DNA of 5,895 nucleotides from a bacterium (GTDB taxonomy: Bacteria > UBP14 > UBA6098). Position 1 is the first letter of the stretch; every line of letters begins with the position of its first letter. A program made the position numbers and the translations under genes. The DNA lies in assembly GCA_030642425.1 (NCBI GenBank), contig DAOWNU010000139.1, positions 1-5,895 of the forward strand. The letters are read 5' to 3'. Of the stretch, positions 5,698 through 5,895 are shown in pieces. The notes under the pieces were generated by a model. That model worked only from the letters and a program-made list of their open reading frames with translations. It was not told the DNA's origin and did not search any database.

Positions 5698-5895
5698 GTT
5701 TGATATCCTTCTTCTCTCGTGCCTATGCTCTGCGGTTTCTCTCGTGCCTATGCTCTGGTGGCTGTCCTAAAACTCATCGGGGTTTAATTTAATCGGTAGT
5801 AGTATTCGTTAGATTCCCTGTAGAAAATGGTTATTAATGCGTTTTCCGTTTTATTTTTATTCTTTGAAGGCTTTTTACGGGCTATTGTGCCGAGA
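5698..5895. other. AT-rich, apparently intergenic right end
   Basis: Apart from the 21-bp repeat, this stretch shows no supported gene. A frame from ATG 5827 runs open to the edge on the + strand (23 mostly hydrophobic codons, no good Shine-Dalgarno). A - strand frame is open from the edge down to a TAA at 5784-5786 (36 codons, Lys/Asn-rich). Either could be the edge of a neighbouring gene, but both are short enough to be chance. Confidence 0.5.
5712..5757. repeat. 21-bp exact direct repeat, two copies
   Basis: Two identical 21-nt copies (5712-5732 and 5737-5757) begin TTCTCTCGTG and end CTATGCTCTG. They are separated by CGGT, giving a 25-nt period. They lie just downstream of the tRNA terminator in apparently non-coding DNA. 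The CGTgCCtAtGCTCTG core recalls half of the palindromic 'CGTTCCCACGCTCTGCGTGGGAACG'-type dispersed repeats seen in many environmental genomes. That link is from memory and unverified. No transposase or CRISPR pattern is present. Confidence 0.85.

Noticed and set aside
5712..5757. CRISPR array
   Set aside because: There are only two repeats with a 4-nt spacer and no cas genes, which does not fit a CRISPR array.

Overview
The window looks like a chromosomal segment from an uncultured member of the FCB superphylum or a neighbouring candidate phylum (Bacteroidetes/Fibrobacteres/Zixibacteria/Cloacimonetes/WOR-3-like lineages). I cannot name the phylum. The inference rests on three things. Two secreted proteins end in a PNPFN-type FlgD-Ig/T9SS type A-like C-terminal domain. 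The multidomain architectures are typical of those groups: GATase-like module, 'GWN' modules, 'GPDAFGY..DSDEPGGP' domain and MAM/jelly-roll domains. One upstream region carries a perfect Bacteroidetes-style TTG-N19-TAnnTTTG promoter. All recognised genes lie on the + strand.

Layout. (1) 3-1742 is the 3' part of a large secreted protein gene, cut by the left window edge, with 579 residues visible. (2) 1756-2700 starts 13 nt later, so it is probably in the same operon. It encodes a lipoprotein of unknown function with two folded parts joined by a highly charged linker. (3) 2701-2822 is an AT-rich intergenic region with a promoter and a strong Shine-Dalgarno. (4) 2823-5147 encodes a 774-residue secreted multidomain protein with two jelly-roll repeats flanking a carboxypeptidase-regulatory-like domain, and the same type of C-terminal tail. 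(5) 5148-5251 holds a GC-rich hairpin overlapped by a TATAAT-type promoter. (6) 5252-5494 encodes a small two-helix membrane protein resembling DUF3098. Its last codons and stop lie inside (7) tRNA-Val(UAC), which is followed by (8) tRNA-Asp(GUC) and (9) a strong intrinsic terminator. (10) The last ~200 nt are AT-rich and apparently intergenic, with a 21-bp exact direct repeat.

How the genes work together. Genes 1-3 look like a cell-envelope or extracellular group: two exported proteins sharing a C-terminal sorting-type domain, bracketing a lipoprotein. The shared tails suggest the same export or surface-attachment route, but no catalytic residues were recognised and no biochemical role can be given. 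The small membrane gene and the two tRNAs form a separate compact transcription unit closed by the terminator. I found no CRISPR array, transposase, phage gene, toxin-antitoxin pair or known defence system. The most unusual local features are the CDS/tRNA overlap, an A_AAA_AAG slippery site with a hairpin inside the lipoprotein gene, and the 21-bp repeat.
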